Assembly (NCBI RefSeq): GCF_014235765.1
Contig: NZ_JACMYH010000001.1
Span: 62,001 to 126,000 of the forward strand
Direction of reading: 5' to 3'
DNA from: Pseudomonas baltica
Lineage (GTDB): Bacteria > Pseudomonadota > Gammaproteobacteria > Pseudomonadales > Pseudomonadaceae
DNA length: 64,000 nt
Part shown: positions 38,394 to 47,844 of the stretch, in pieces
Layout of the letters: the number at the start of each line of letters is the position of its first letter
How positions within the stretch are numbered: position 1 is the stretch's first letter
Position numbers and translations under genes: made by a program
The notes under the pieces: generated by a model
The model's input: the letters and a program-made list of their open reading frames with translations, nothing else
Databases searched by the model: none
Told to the model about the DNA's origin: nothing

Positions 38394-38963
38394 TCAGCGC
38401 GTGCGCCGCGGCCGCGACACCACCGACTCGATGTTCTTGCGACCGATCAACCGGGTCGGCGGCGCAGATTCCTCGGCCAGCCACTTGTACATCACCAGGC
38501 AATCCACCAGCCCCTGTTGCGCATGCCGATAAGCCCGCGGCAGGCGCCCGACGGTTTCGAACCCCAGCTTGTGCCAAAGGGCCACTGCCACTTCGTTACT
38601 GGCTACCACCGAGTTGAACTGCATGGCCAGGAAACCACTGTCGCGGGCCACTTGCTGCGAGTGCTCGCACATCATTCGCGCCACACCACGGCCACGCGCC
38701 GCCTCGGTGACCATGTAGCCGCAGTTGCACACATGATTGCCAGGGCCTGCGGCATTGGCCTTGAGGTAGTAGCTGCCCAACAGCTGGCCTTGTTCATCCT
38801 CGGCAACGAAGGTATGCAGGGGCAGTTGCAGCCAGGTGTGCTCGGCGGCCTCGCGGGTCATGGCCGGATCGTAGGCGTAGGTCTGCTGGCCCTGGACCAC
38901 CGCATTGAAGGTGGGCCAGAAACGTTCGAAATCAGAGGGGGTCATGGGGCGGATGGTGATCAT
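38394..38963 (-). CDS. GNAT family N-acetyltransferase
   Basis: This 189-residue protein is a GCN5-related acetyltransferase that would move an acetyl group from acetyl-CoA to an amine. The CoA-binding loop is ARGRGVARMM (about residues 90-99), followed by NSVVASNEVAVALWHKLGFE, the C-terminal part of the fold. The tail is basic. It has ATG start and its own transcription unit. The acceptor is unknown. Confidence 0.85.
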   Translation of the reverse strand: MITIRPMTPSDFERFWPTFNAVVQGQQTYAYDPAMTREAAEHTWLQLPLHTFVAEDEQGQLLGSYYLKANAAGPGNHVCNCGYMVTEAARGRGVARMMCEHSQQVARDSGFLAMQFNSVVASNEVAVALWHKLGFETVGRLPRAYRHAQQGLVDCLVMYKWLAEESAPPTRLIGRKNIESVVSRPRRTR

Positions 38964-39109
38964 GGGGCGCTCGCTGCGGATCGGGATCGGCCCACCGGAG
39001 GCAGTTGCCAGGCAGACATGCCCGACAGCGGCTCCCGAGGTGCCTGGATGGCGCCTATCCTACCATCGGCCGTCGTCGTTTTTCCCGCGCGACAGCGGCC
39101 GTTCCCGGG

Positions 39110-40522
39110 CTACCGGCGTGCCAGCGTGTCCGGCTGCCAGCCACCGCCCAGTGCCTTGTAGATCGCCACGATGCCGCGATACAGCTCGGTTTCGCCCTGG
39201 GCCTGGGCGTCTTCGGCGCTCAAGCGCTCGCGCTCGGCATCGAGCAGCACCAGGTAATCGGCCGTGCCTTCGCGGTACTGGATCGACGCCAGCGCCGCCG
39301 CGGCGCGGCTTGAATCGCTCTGGCGCATCAAGGCCTGCAGACGCTGCTGGCGCTTGCCGTAGTCACTGAAGGCGTTTTCCGATTCCTCCAGCGCCAGCAA
39401 CACATCTTGCTCGTAGCTGGCCAGCGCACCTTCGGCATCGGCGTTGGCCGCACGAATCTGCGCGCGCACGCTGCCCAGGTCGAAAGCCGCCCAGGTGATG
39501 CTCGGCCCCAGGCCCCAGGCGTTGGCTGCCGACGAACCGATCTGCGAACCACGCGCTGCGGTGAACCCGAGGAAACCAGTGAGGGTGACCCGTGGAAACA
39601 GATCGGCGGTGGCCACGCCGATCTGTGCGGTGGCGGCTGCCAGTCGGCGTTCGGCACTGCGAATGTCCGGACGACGGCGCAGCAACTGGGTCGGATCACC
39701 GATCGGCAGCGCCTTGGCAATGGCCGGCAGCTGCGCCGGGCTCAGATCGACGCTGAGTTGATCGGGGCGCTGGCCGAGCAGGGTAGCGATGCGGTTGCGT
39801 GCCCGCACCTGCTCGGCCTGCAGCTGCGGCACGGTCGCTTCGACCGCGGCCAGGCGTGCATCGGCACGCACCACGTCCAGTTGATTGCCGACGCCGGCTT
39901 CCTCCAGGCTGCGGGTGATGCCGCGCGAATCCTGCTGGTTCTTCAGGTTGGCCAGGGCGATCTTCTCGCGCAATTGCGCGCCACGCAGTTGTCCGTAGGC
40001 ATCCACCAGTTCAGCGATCAACGTGACCTGCAACTGCTGCAGGTTGGCCGCGGCTTCACCCTGCTGGGCGTCACTGACTTCCAACTGACGCTGGATGCGC
40101 CCGAACAAATCGACTTCCCAGGCCATGTCCAGGCCCAGGTCGTAGCGCTCGGTATTGACCCGGTCGTTGGTCTGGCCAGGTATCTGGCTCTTGCCGATCT
40201 CGCTGCTGGCGCGGCTGGTCACCACCGGGAAGCGGTCGTTGGCCACGTCGTCGCGGATCGCCCGAGATGCCTTGAGGCGGGCGAAGGCCACGCGCAGCTC
40301 GCGGTTGCCCTGCAGCGATTCGTTGACCAGCCGATTGAGCGTCGGATCGTCGAATTGCTGCCACCACACCGCATCGAACTGCTCGGCGCGGTAGTAACGA
40401 GCATCTTGCGCAGCCGCCACGGTCGCATCCAACGCCTGCGGCGCGCGGTAGTCAGGGCCCACCGCGCACGCGGCCAGGGCCATCACCAGCAGGCTGGGCA
40501 GAAGGGGTTTCAAGCGGTTCAT
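39110..40522 (-). CDS. oprN: RND efflux outer-membrane factor, OprN-like
   Basis: This 470-residue outer-membrane channel (TolC/OprM type) completes a tripartite drug pump. It is a lipoprotein with lipobox LAAC at about residues 16-19 followed by AVGPDYRAP, the typical OMF opening. Two OEP repeats of long helices and strands follow. Its ATG overlaps the stop of the RND gene by four bases. The assignment to the OprN branch follows from the MexF-like partner and is less certain than the family. Confidence 0.87.
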   Translation of the reverse strand: MNRLKPLLPSLLVMALAACAVGPDYRAPQALDATVAAAQDARYYRAEQFDAVWWQQFDDPTLNRLVNESLQGNRELRVAFARLKASRAIRDDVANDRFPVVTSRASSEIGKSQIPGQTNDRVNTERYDLGLDMAWEVDLFGRIQRQLEVSDAQQGEAAANLQQLQVTLIAELVDAYGQLRGAQLREKIALANLKNQQDSRGITRSLEEAGVGNQLDVVRADARLAAVEATVPQLQAEQVRARNRIATLLGQRPDQLSVDLSPAQLPAIAKALPIGDPTQLLRRRPDIRSAERRLAAATAQIGVATADLFPRVTLTGFLGFTAARGSQIGSSAANAWGLGPSITWAAFDLGSVRAQIRAANADAEGALASYEQDVLLALEESENAFSDYGKRQQRLQALMRQSDSSRAAAALASIQYREGTADYLVLLDAERERLSAEDAQAQGETELYRGIVAIYKALGGGWQPDTLARR

Positions 40523-43500
40523 GGTTGTACCTCAAGCTTGAGCGCGCGGTCCGCCTTGCGGGCCTGGCGACGCTCGACATGGCGACGGATCAGCACGAAG
40601 AACACCGGGGTCAGCAGCAGGCCGAAGAAAGTCACCCCCAGCATGCCGGAGAACACTGCCACGCCCATGGCATGGCGCATCTCGGCACCGGCGCCGGACG
40701 ACAGCACCAGCGGCACCACGCCCATGATGAACGCGAACGAGGTCATCAGGATCGGCCGTAGCCGCAAGCGGCATGCCTCCAGCACGGCGGCCAGCGGGTC
40801 GAGGCCTTCCTCCTGCTTGTCCTTGGCGAATTCGACGATCAGGATCGCGTTCTTGCACGCCAGTCCGACCAGCACGATCAGGCCGATCTGGGTGAAGATA
40901 TTGTTGTCGCTGCCCGCGATCATCACCCCGGCAATCGCCGAGAGCAGGGTCATGGGCACGATCAGGATCACCGCCAGCGGCAGGCTCCAGCTTTCGTACT
41001 GCGCCGCCAGCACCAGGAAGGCCAGCAGCACGCACAGCGGGAACACGAACAGGGCGGTGTTGCCTGCCAGAATCTGCTGGTAGGTCAGCTCGGTCCATTC
41101 GTAGGCCATGCCGTTGGGCAGTTCGTCCTTGAGCAGCTTCTCCACCGCCGCCTGGGCCTGGCCCGAACTGTAGCCGGGTGCAGCCGCGCCGTTGATTTCC
41201 GCCGTGACGAAGCCGTTGTAGTGCATCACGCGATCAGGCCCTGCGGTATCGCTGACCTTGATGAACGTGGCCAGCGGGATCATCTCGCCGCGATCGTTGC
41301 GCACCTTGAGCTGGCCAATCTGCTCGGCCTCCAGGCGGAACTGCTGCTCGGCCTGGACGTTGACCTGATAGGTGCGCCCGAAGCGGTTGAAGTCGTTGGC
41401 GTACAGCGAGCCCAGGTACACCTGCAGGGTGTCGAAGATATCGCTGATGGCCACGCCATGGGTCTTTGCCTTTTCCCGATCGATCGAGGCATCCACCTGC
41501 GGCACGTTCACTGTGTAGCTGGTGAACAGCCCGGCCAGTTCCGGCACGCTGCGGCTCTTGGCGATGATGTTCTGGGTCTGCTTGTACAACTCGTCATAGC
41601 CCAGGTTGCCGCGATCCTGAACCTGCAGGCGGAATCCACCGATGGTGCCCAGGCCCATCACCGGCGGTGGTGGGAAGATCGCCATGTAGGCGTCCTGGAT
41701 ACCGGCGAACTTGCCGTTGAGCTCGGCGGCGATGGCATTGGCCGACAGGCTGGCGTCCTTGCGCTGATCGAAGTCCTTGAGCGCGACGAACACGATGCCG
41801 TTGTTCGGGCTGTTGGTGAAGCCGTTGATCGACAGGCCGGGGAAGGCGATGGCGTTCTCCACGCCTGGCTGCTTCAAGGCGATGTCCGACATGCGCTTGA
41901 TCACATCTTCGGTGCGGTCCAGGCTGGCGGCGTCCGGCAACTGCGCGAACGCCACCAGGTACTGCTTGTCCTGGGAAGGCACGAAACCGGTTGGGGTGTT
42001 GGCGAAACCGAACCAGGTCAGCACCATGAACCCTGCATACACCAGCATGGCGATACCGCTGCTGCGGATCACCCGCGCCACGGTGCCGACATAGCCATGG
42101 CTGGCCTTTTCGAAGAAGCGGTTGAACGGCCGGAACAGCCAGCCGCCGAGCAGTTTGTCGAGCAGCCGGGAGAAGCGGTCCTTGGGTGCGTCGTGTGCCC
42201 TTAGCAGCACGGCCGCCAGCGCCGGCGACAGGGTCAACGAGTTGAACGCCGAAATGACCGTGGAAATGGCGATGGTCAGGGCGAACTGCTTGTAGAATTG
42301 CCCGGTGAGCCCGGAGATGAACGCTGCCGGCACGAACACCGCACACAGCACCAGCGCAGTGGCGATGATCGGCCCGGTCACTTCGCGCATGGCCCGCTCG
42401 GTGGCGGCCACCGGTTCCAGCCCCAGCTCGATGTTGCGCTCGACGTTCTCCACCACCACGATGGCGTCGTCCACGACGATACCGATGGCCAACACCAGCC
42501 CGAACAGCGACAACGCGTTGAGCGAAAAGCCGAACATGTGCATGACGGCGAAGGTGCCGATCAGCGACACCGGCACGGCCACCAGCGGAATGATCGAGGC
42601 GCGCCAGGTCTGCAGGAACAGGATCACCACCAGCACGACCAGGATCAGCGCTTCGAACAAGGTGTGTACCACCGCCTCGATCGAGCCGCGCACGAAGATG
42701 GTCGGGTCGTAGACGATGCTGTAGTCCATGCCTTCAGGGAACGACTGCTTGAGTTCGGCCATTTTCGCCCGAACCTGATTGGACACGTCGATGGCGTTGG
42801 AACCGGGGCGCTGGAAGATCGGCAGGGCCACCGCCGGTTGGTTGTTCAGCAGCGAGCGCAACGCGTATTGGCTGGAACCCAGCTCCACGCGGGCAATGTC
42901 CTTGAGCCGGGTGATTTCGCCGTCGTCGGCGGCGCGCACGACGATGTTCTCGAATTCTTCCTCGGTGACCAGGCGGCCCTGGGTGTTGACCGACATCTGG
43001 AAACTGGTGGCGTTGGGCGCAGGCGGCGCGCCCAGCTGGCCAGCGGCAACCTGACGGTTCTGCTCGCGAATGGCGGTGACCACGTCGGTGGCCGTCAGGT
43101 TGCGCGAAGCGGTCTTGTTCGGGTCAAGCCAGACCCGCAGCGAGTAGTCGCCCATGCCGAACAACTGCACGTCGCCAATGCCATTGAGCCTGGCCAGTTC
43201 GTCCTTGATGTTCAAGGTCGCGTAGTTGGACAGGTAGAGCATGTCGTAGCGCTGGTCGGGGGAGGTCAGGTGGACCACCATGGTCAAGTCCGGTGAGGCC
43301 TTGTCCACGGTAATGCCGATCCGCGTGACTTCTTCGGGCAGCTTGGGTTGGGTGCGCGTCACTCGGTTCTGCACCTGCACCTGGGCATTGTCCAGGTCGG
43401 TGCCCAACGCGAAGGTCAGGGTCAGGGTCAGCTTGCCGTCGGCGGTAGACTGCGAGGACATGTACAGCATGTTCTCCACGCCGGTGATGGCCTGCTCGAG

Positions 43501-43698
43501 CGGCGCGGCCACGGTTTCACCGATGACCTTGGGGTTGGCGCCGGGGAAGCTGGCACGCACCACCACGGTCGGCGGGACCACTTCGGGGTACTCGCTGATC
43601 GGCAGCTGGAACAGCGAGATGGCGCCGGCGATCAGGATGATCAGCGACAGCACGGCGGCGAAGATCGGCCGCTTGATGAAGAATTGAGAGAAGTTCAT
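40519..43698 (-). CDS. mexF: RND efflux transporter, MexF-like
   Basis: This 1059-residue proton-driven inner-membrane pump exports drugs and other hydrophobic compounds. It opens MNFSQFFIKRPIFAAVLSLI with twelve membrane helices expected and two large periplasmic loops. The proton-relay aspartates are in GIVVDDAIVVVENVERN, and the second half has LACKNAILIVEFAKD with the relay Lys. The length and N-terminus match MexF, whose known substrates include chloramphenicol and fluoroquinolones. It lies between the adaptor and channel genes. Confidence 0.92.
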   Translation of the reverse strand: MNFSQFFIKRPIFAAVLSLIILIAGAISLFQLPISEYPEVVPPTVVVRASFPGANPKVIGETVAAPLEQAITGVENMLYMSSQSTADGKLTLTLTFALGTDLDNAQVQVQNRVTRTQPKLPEEVTRIGITVDKASPDLTMVVHLTSPDQRYDMLYLSNYATLNIKDELARLNGIGDVQLFGMGDYSLRVWLDPNKTASRNLTATDVVTAIREQNRQVAAGQLGAPPAPNATSFQMSVNTQGRLVTEEEFENIVVRAADDGEITRLKDIARVELGSSQYALRSLLNNQPAVALPIFQRPGSNAIDVSNQVRAKMAELKQSFPEGMDYSIVYDPTIFVRGSIEAVVHTLFEALILVVLVVILFLQTWRASIIPLVAVPVSLIGTFAVMHMFGFSLNALSLFGLVLAIGIVVDDAIVVVENVERNIELGLEPVAATERAMREVTGPIIATALVLCAVFVPAAFISGLTGQFYKQFALTIAISTVISAFNSLTLSPALAAVLLRAHDAPKDRFSRLLDKLLGGWLFRPFNRFFEKASHGYVGTVARVIRSSGIAMLVYAGFMVLTWFGFANTPTGFVPSQDKQYLVAFAQLPDAASLDRTEDVIKRMSDIALKQPGVENAIAFPGLSINGFTNSPNNGIVFVALKDFDQRKDASLSANAIAAELNGKFAGIQDAYMAIFPPPPVMGLGTIGGFRLQVQDRGNLGYDELYKQTQNIIAKSRSVPELAGLFTSYTVNVPQVDASIDREKAKTHGVAISDIFDTLQVYLGSLYANDFNRFGRTYQVNVQAEQQFRLEAEQIGQLKVRNDRGEMIPLATFIKVSDTAGPDRVMHYNGFVTAEINGAAAPGYSSGQAQAAVEKLLKDELPNGMAYEWTELTYQQILAGNTALFVFPLCVLLAFLVLAAQYESWSLPLAVILIVPMTLLSAIAGVMIAGSDNNIFTQIGLIVLVGLACKNAILIVEFAKDKQEEGLDPLAAVLEACRLRLRPILMTSFAFIMGVVPLVLSSGAGAEMRHAMGVAVFSGMLGVTFFGLLLTPVFFVLIRRHVERRQARKADRALKLEVQP

Positions 43699-43710
43699 CG
43701 CAGTGATCTC

Positions 43711-44940
43711 TTAACCGCGTGGAGTCGAAACGCTGGCAACCTTGACCGCAGCAGCGGGCGTGTTGCTGGCTTCCAGGGCATGGCGCTGTTCGGCCAGGGC
43801 GGCGAGGGTGGCAGGGCTGGCCATCTGGGCGACTTCGGGATCGACCTGGGAACCGGGACGAACCCGCTGCAGGCCATTGATGACGATGCGCTCATCCTTG
43901 TTCAGGCCACTGCGCACGATGCGCAGGCCCTCCAGCTTGGGGCCCAGCTCGATGCTGCGGTAGGCGGCCTTGTTGTCCTGGTCCATCACCAGCACGAACT
44001 TCTTGCCCAGGTCGGTGCCCACCGCTTCGTCCTTGATCAGCACTGCCGAATAGGTGGCGCTGCCCACCAGTTTCAGCCGTGCGTACAGGCCGGGGGTGAA
44101 GCTGCCGTCCTTGTTGTCGAACACGGCGCGACCGCGGATGGTGCCGGTCTTGGGATTGACCTGGTTGTCGACGAAATTCATGTGCCCCAGGTGCGGGTTG
44201 CCGGCCTCGTTGGACAGCCCCAGGTACACCGGGGTGGTCTGGCCGCGCTGGCCCTGGCGGGCGAGCTGGGTGTACTTGAGGTACACGCGCTCGTCGGCAT
44301 CGAAGTAGGCATACACCTTGTCGGTAGAGACCACGCTGGTCAGCGGCGTAACGTCGGCGCTGACGATGTTGCCTGCGGTTATTTCGGCACGGCTGACGCG
44401 CCCGGAAATCGGCGCCGTGACGCGGGTGAAGCTCAGGTTCAGCCGGGCCAGGTCAAGCTGTGCCTGAATGCCGGCGAGTGCCGCGCGCGACTCTTGCGCC
44501 GCGGTGGCTCGGGTCTCGGCCAGCTCGGCGGAAATGGCGTTGCTCGCCTGCAGGCGCTGTCCACGCTGCGCTTCGTTGTCGCTGCGTGCGGAGCTGGCAC
44601 GGGCCTGTTGAAGTTGCGCTTCCAGGCGTCGCACTTCGGCCTGGAAAGGCCGCGGATCGATCTGGAACAGCAGGTCGCCCTTGTTCACCAGGGCGCCCTC
44701 GGTGAAGGCTACCTGGTCAATCTGGCCCGACACGCGTGGGCGAATCTCGACGGTTTCCGGTGCTTCCAGGCGCCCGGTGAACTCGTCCCATTCATTGACC
44801 GGCTGTTCCAGCACCTGGGCCACGGTAACCTTGGGTGCAGCAGGCGCCTGAGCGACATCGGGTGTTTTTCCGCAAGCGGCGATGACCATCAGCGCAAGGG
44901 CCGCCAACGGGAAACGCAACGGAGTGAGTGACTGGTGCAT
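43711..44940 (-). CDS. mexE: RND efflux periplasmic adaptor, MexE-like
   Basis: This 409-residue membrane-fusion lipoprotein links the pump to the outer-membrane channel. The lipobox is IAACGK (Cys near residue 21). The lipoyl/hairpin region (VEIRPRVSGQIDQVAF, then a long coiled coil rich in Glu, Arg and Ala) and the beta-barrel domain follow. The start is ATG 44940 (MHQSLTPLRF); the in-frame extension to 45042 is not family-like. It is the first gene of the operon. No MexT-like activator gene is adjacent. Confidence 0.91.
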   Translation of the reverse strand: MHQSLTPLRFPLAALALMVIAACGKTPDVAQAPAAPKVTVAQVLEQPVNEWDEFTGRLEAPETVEIRPRVSGQIDQVAFTEGALVNKGDLLFQIDPRPFQAEVRRLEAQLQQARASSARSDNEAQRGQRLQASNAISAELAETRATAAQESRAALAGIQAQLDLARLNLSFTRVTAPISGRVSRAEITAGNIVSADVTPLTSVVSTDKVYAYFDADERVYLKYTQLARQGQRGQTTPVYLGLSNEAGNPHLGHMNFVDNQVNPKTGTIRGRAVFDNKDGSFTPGLYARLKLVGSATYSAVLIKDEAVGTDLGKKFVLVMDQDNKAAYRSIELGPKLEGLRIVRSGLNKDERIVINGLQRVRPGSQVDPEVAQMASPATLAALAEQRHALEASNTPAAAVKVASVSTPRG

Positions 44941-45311
44941 GTGCAGATCCGCCAAGTGAAGTAAGGGAGCATCAACGATGGGCGGATCATGCGGCGCAGA
45001 CGGGACAATCGACGAATCGAATGGTTCGAAGGTAACTATCATTACGAATGATGAACATCACTGGAAGTGCTTGATTTTCCGGAAAAATACAAAGCTAGCT
45101 AACGATTTTTACAGGCCAGGACCTGACGGCAGGGCAAAGCCCCAAGGCACAGCCGTACAAGCCTTGAAATACTTTCCCGCTGTAGGAATCAGTACGCCGG
45201 GCGGTAGGATCAGACTCCGAAACTACTCAAGACCTCTATGAATCCCGTCACGGAACCTCCCAGTCCCGCGCTTCATGCAACATCCTCCTTCTGCCTGATG
45301 AGTACCCTTCC
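44941..45311. promoter_or_regulatory. Divergent upstream region of the efflux operon and the TerC gene
   Basis: These 371 bases must carry promoters for mexE (leftward) and the TerC-like gene (rightward). The middle (45030-45110) is clearly AT-richer than its surroundings. I looked for the manganese (yybP-ykoY) riboswitch sometimes found before TerC genes and for a tell-tale LysR box but cannot support either. Confidence 0.4.
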
Positions 45312-46868
45312 ATGGAATGGCTAGCCGACCCCACGGCCTGGCTAGGCCTGGCGACCCTGATCGTCCTGGAACTGGTACTGGGCATCGACAATCTGGTATT
45401 CATCGCGATTCTCGCCGACAAGCTGCCCCCGCATCAGCGTGACCGCGCGCGGGTGATCGGCCTGTCGCTGGCGTTGATCATGCGCCTGGGCCTGCTGGCC
45501 AGCATTTCCTGGATGGTGACGCTGACCGAGCCGCTGTTCGAGGTGTTCGGCAAATCGTTCTCCGGGCGCGACCTGATCATGCTGTTCGGCGGTATCTTCC
45601 TGCTGTTCAAGGCGACCATGGAGTTGCATGAAAGGCTCGAAGGCCATGTCGCGCAGCGGGCTGGCGTCAAGACCTACGCCCTGTTCTGGCCAATCGTCGC
45701 GCAGATCGTCGTGCTGGACGCTGTGTTCTCCCTGGATGCGGTCATCACCGCCGTGGGCATGGTGGACGAATTGTCGATCATGATGATCGCGGTGATCTTC
45801 TCCATCGGCCTGATGATCATCGCCAGCAAGCCGTTGACGCGCTTCGTCAACAGCCACCCGACCGTGATCATGCTGTGCCTGGGCTTCCTGATGATGATCG
45901 GCTTCGCCCTGACCGCCGAAGGCCTGGGCTTCCACATCCCCAAGGGTTATCTCTACGCCGCGATCGGTTTCTCGATTCTCATCGAGGTGTTCAACCAGAT
46001 CGCTCGGGCACGGCGCAAGCACAAGCATCAGGACCGGCCGATGCGCGAGCGTACCGCCCACGCCGTGCTGCGCCTGCTGGGTGGCCGGCGTCCGGCCAGC
46101 GAAGCCATGGACGAGGAAATCGAAGACCTGGTGGGCCAGGAGCAGAGCGAAGCGCTGTTCGATCGACGTGAGCGGGTGATGATTAGCGGGGTGTTGAACC
46201 TGGCTGAAAAACCCATCCGCAGCATCATGACCGTGCGTGCCCAGGTCGATTGCCTGGACCTGGGTGCGTCGCGCGAAGTCACCGAGCAGACCTTGATGCA
46301 GTCGTCCTACTCACGCCTGCCATTGATTGCACAAGGCCAGGTGGACGAGCCTCTGGGTTTCGTGCACAAGAAGGAGTTGCTCAAGCAACTGCTGGCGGGC
46401 GACGCACCGGACCTAGCCAGCCTGGCGCGCCAGCCGATCAACCTGCTCGAAACCTTCAGCATTCTCAACGCCCTGGAGCAGATGCGTGCGCAGTCCACGC
46501 ACATTGCCTTCGTGGTCAACGAGTTCGGTGGCTTCATCGGCATTCTGACCATGACCGACATTCTCGAGTCGATTGCCGGCGAGCTGCCCGACGCCAGCGA
46601 AGTGCAGGCCCCCGATATCGTCGAGCAGGAAGAGGGCTATCGCGTGAGTGCAGCGTTGGACCTCAAGCAGCTGCAGACGCGCATCGGCTTCGATGCGGCG
46701 CCCACCAATGACTATCAGACCCTGGCGGGCATGGTCATGAGCCTGCTCGATCGTTTGCCCAAGCAAGGCGACACGCTGCAATGGGAACAGTGGAGCCTGA
46801 CCGTGCTGACGGTGGAGGAGCGCCGGGTCAAGCAAGTCCTCCTGCGCAAGCAAGCCCTGCAGGTGTAG
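45312..46868 (+). CDS. TerC-CBS-CorC membrane protein, YegH-like
   Basis: This 518-residue protein combines a TerC-family membrane domain (about residues 1-230, starting [19 protein letters not shown], with aspartates in membrane helices), a tandem CBS pair (about 295-415, [10 protein letters not shown] ... [20 protein letters not shown]) and a C-terminal CorC/HlyC transporter-associated domain (about 430-515). The TerC family is linked to metal ion export, notably manganese, in other bacteria; the exact ion here is unknown. The CBS pair suggests control by adenine nucleotides. It is a single gene facing rarD. Confidence 0.88.
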   Translation: MEWLADPTAWLGLATLIVLELVLGIDNLVFIAILADKLPPHQRDRARVIGLSLALIMRLGLLASISWMVTLTEPLFEVFGKSFSGRDLIMLFGGIFLLFKATMELHERLEGHVAQRAGVKTYALFWPIVAQIVVLDAVFSLDAVITAVGMVDELSIMMIAVIFSIGLMIIASKPLTRFVNSHPTVIMLCLGFLMMIGFALTAEGLGFHIPKGYLYAAIGFSILIEVFNQIARARRKHKHQDRPMRERTAHAVLRLLGGRRPASEAMDEEIEDLVGQEQSEALFDRRERVMISGVLNLAEKPIRSIMTVRAQVDCLDLGASREVTEQTLMQSSYSRLPLIAQGQVDEPLGFVHKKELLKQLLAGDAPDLASLARQPINLLETFSILNALEQMRAQSTHIAFVVNEFGGFIGILTMTDILESIAGELPDASEVQAPDIVEQEEGYRVSAALDLKQLQTRIGFDAAPTNDYQTLAGMVMSLLDRLPKQGDTLQWEQWSLTVLTVEERRVKQVLLRKQALQV

Positions 46869-46883
46869 CGAAACCGCGCGCAA

Positions 46884-47768
46884 TCACACTGCGCGACGCG
46901 AGCGCGCCAGATGCTTGGCGCCCTCGAACATCAGCACCAGCACCGCCAGCCAGATCGGCAAGTAGGTCAGCCACTGGTCTGGGGCGATGCTCTCGCCCAG
47001 CAACAAGGCCACACCCACCAACAGCACCGGCTCGACGTAACTGAGCAACCCGAACAGGCTGAACGGCAGCAGGCGGCTGGCCATTACGTAGCAGATCAAT
47101 GCCGATGCACTGATGACGCCAAGAATCGGTATCAGTGCGTACAGCAGCGGTCGCGCCTCCATGTCTGCCGGCGACAGCTGGCCTTGCACGATGAACAGCA
47201 GCGCGGCCGGCAGCATCAGGCACATGTCCGTCCACAAACCGCCCAGGTGATCATTGCCGCACGCGCGACGCAACACGAAATACACCGGATAGCCGGCAGC
47301 CACGAGCAACGTTTCCCAGGCGAAGCTGCCGTGCTGGAACAGCTCGTGGCCTACACCGCAGGCGGCGCAGAGCACCGCCAGCTTCTGCAGGTGCGAGAGC
47401 TGTTCGCCGTACACCAGCCGTCCGGTCAGGACCATGGTCAGCGGCAGCAGGAAATAGCCCATCGACACTTCCAGGCTGCGCCCGTGCAGCGGCGCCCAAA
47501 GGAACAGCCACAGCTGCACACCCATCAGCGCCGAGGTGCCCATCGAGCCGAGCAGCAGCATCGGACGCTGGGCAATGTTGCGCCACACCCTGGCGACCAG
47601 ATGCAGATCGGTACTGAACCACATGAACAGGGTCACGCACGGCAAGGTCAGCAGCATGCGCCAGCCAAACATCTCCTCGCCGCTCAGAGGGGCCAGCAGC
47701 GAAGTATAGAAATACATCACGGCGAACAGAATGGACGCTGTGACGGACGTGATGATGCCTTTGGACAC
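46884..47768 (-). CDS. rarD: EamA-type permease, RarD
   Basis: RarD is a ten-helix member of the drug/metabolite transporter superfamily. The 294-residue protein has two EamA halves. It starts at GTG 47768 (V-S-K-G-I-I), which gives the usual opening and has AGAGG upstream; the longer frame to 47807 would run through the preceding gene's terminator. Characteristic pieces are GEEMFGWRMLLTLP and LSYVEPVLLVGVALLLGE. The cargo is unknown. Confidence 0.85.
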   Translation of the reverse strand: MSKGIITSVTASILFAVMYFYTSLLAPLSGEEMFGWRMLLTLPCVTLFMWFSTDLHLVARVWRNIAQRPMLLLGSMGTSALMGVQLWLFLWAPLHGRSLEVSMGYFLLPLTMVLTGRLVYGEQLSHLQKLAVLCAACGVGHELFQHGSFAWETLLVAAGYPVYFVLRRACGNDHLGGLWTDMCLMLPAALLFIVQGQLSPADMEARPLLYALIPILGVISASALICYVMASRLLPFSLFGLLSYVEPVLLVGVALLLGESIAPDQWLTYLPIWLAVLVLMFEGAKHLARSRRAV

Positions 47769-47785
47769 GGGAGCCTCTAAGCGCG

Positions 47786-47821
47786 AAAAACCTGACTGAG
47801 CCGACAATGATCTCAGTCAGG
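47786..47821 (-). terminator. Intrinsic terminator of the CSS-EAL gene
   Basis: Read leftward, the arms CCTGACTGAG and CTCAGTCAGG pair perfectly around an 11-base loop and are followed by TTTTT. It lies 24 bases past the stop of the phosphodiesterase gene and just ahead of rarD, separating the two leftward units. Confidence 0.9.
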
Positions 47822-47844
47822 CGGGCAGGCTACAACCACTGCTT

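Noticed and set aside
44941..45311. Manganese riboswitch (yybP-ykoY) before the TerC-like gene.
   Set aside because: I could not find its conserved core or stems; this TerC-CBS type is not usually preceded by it.
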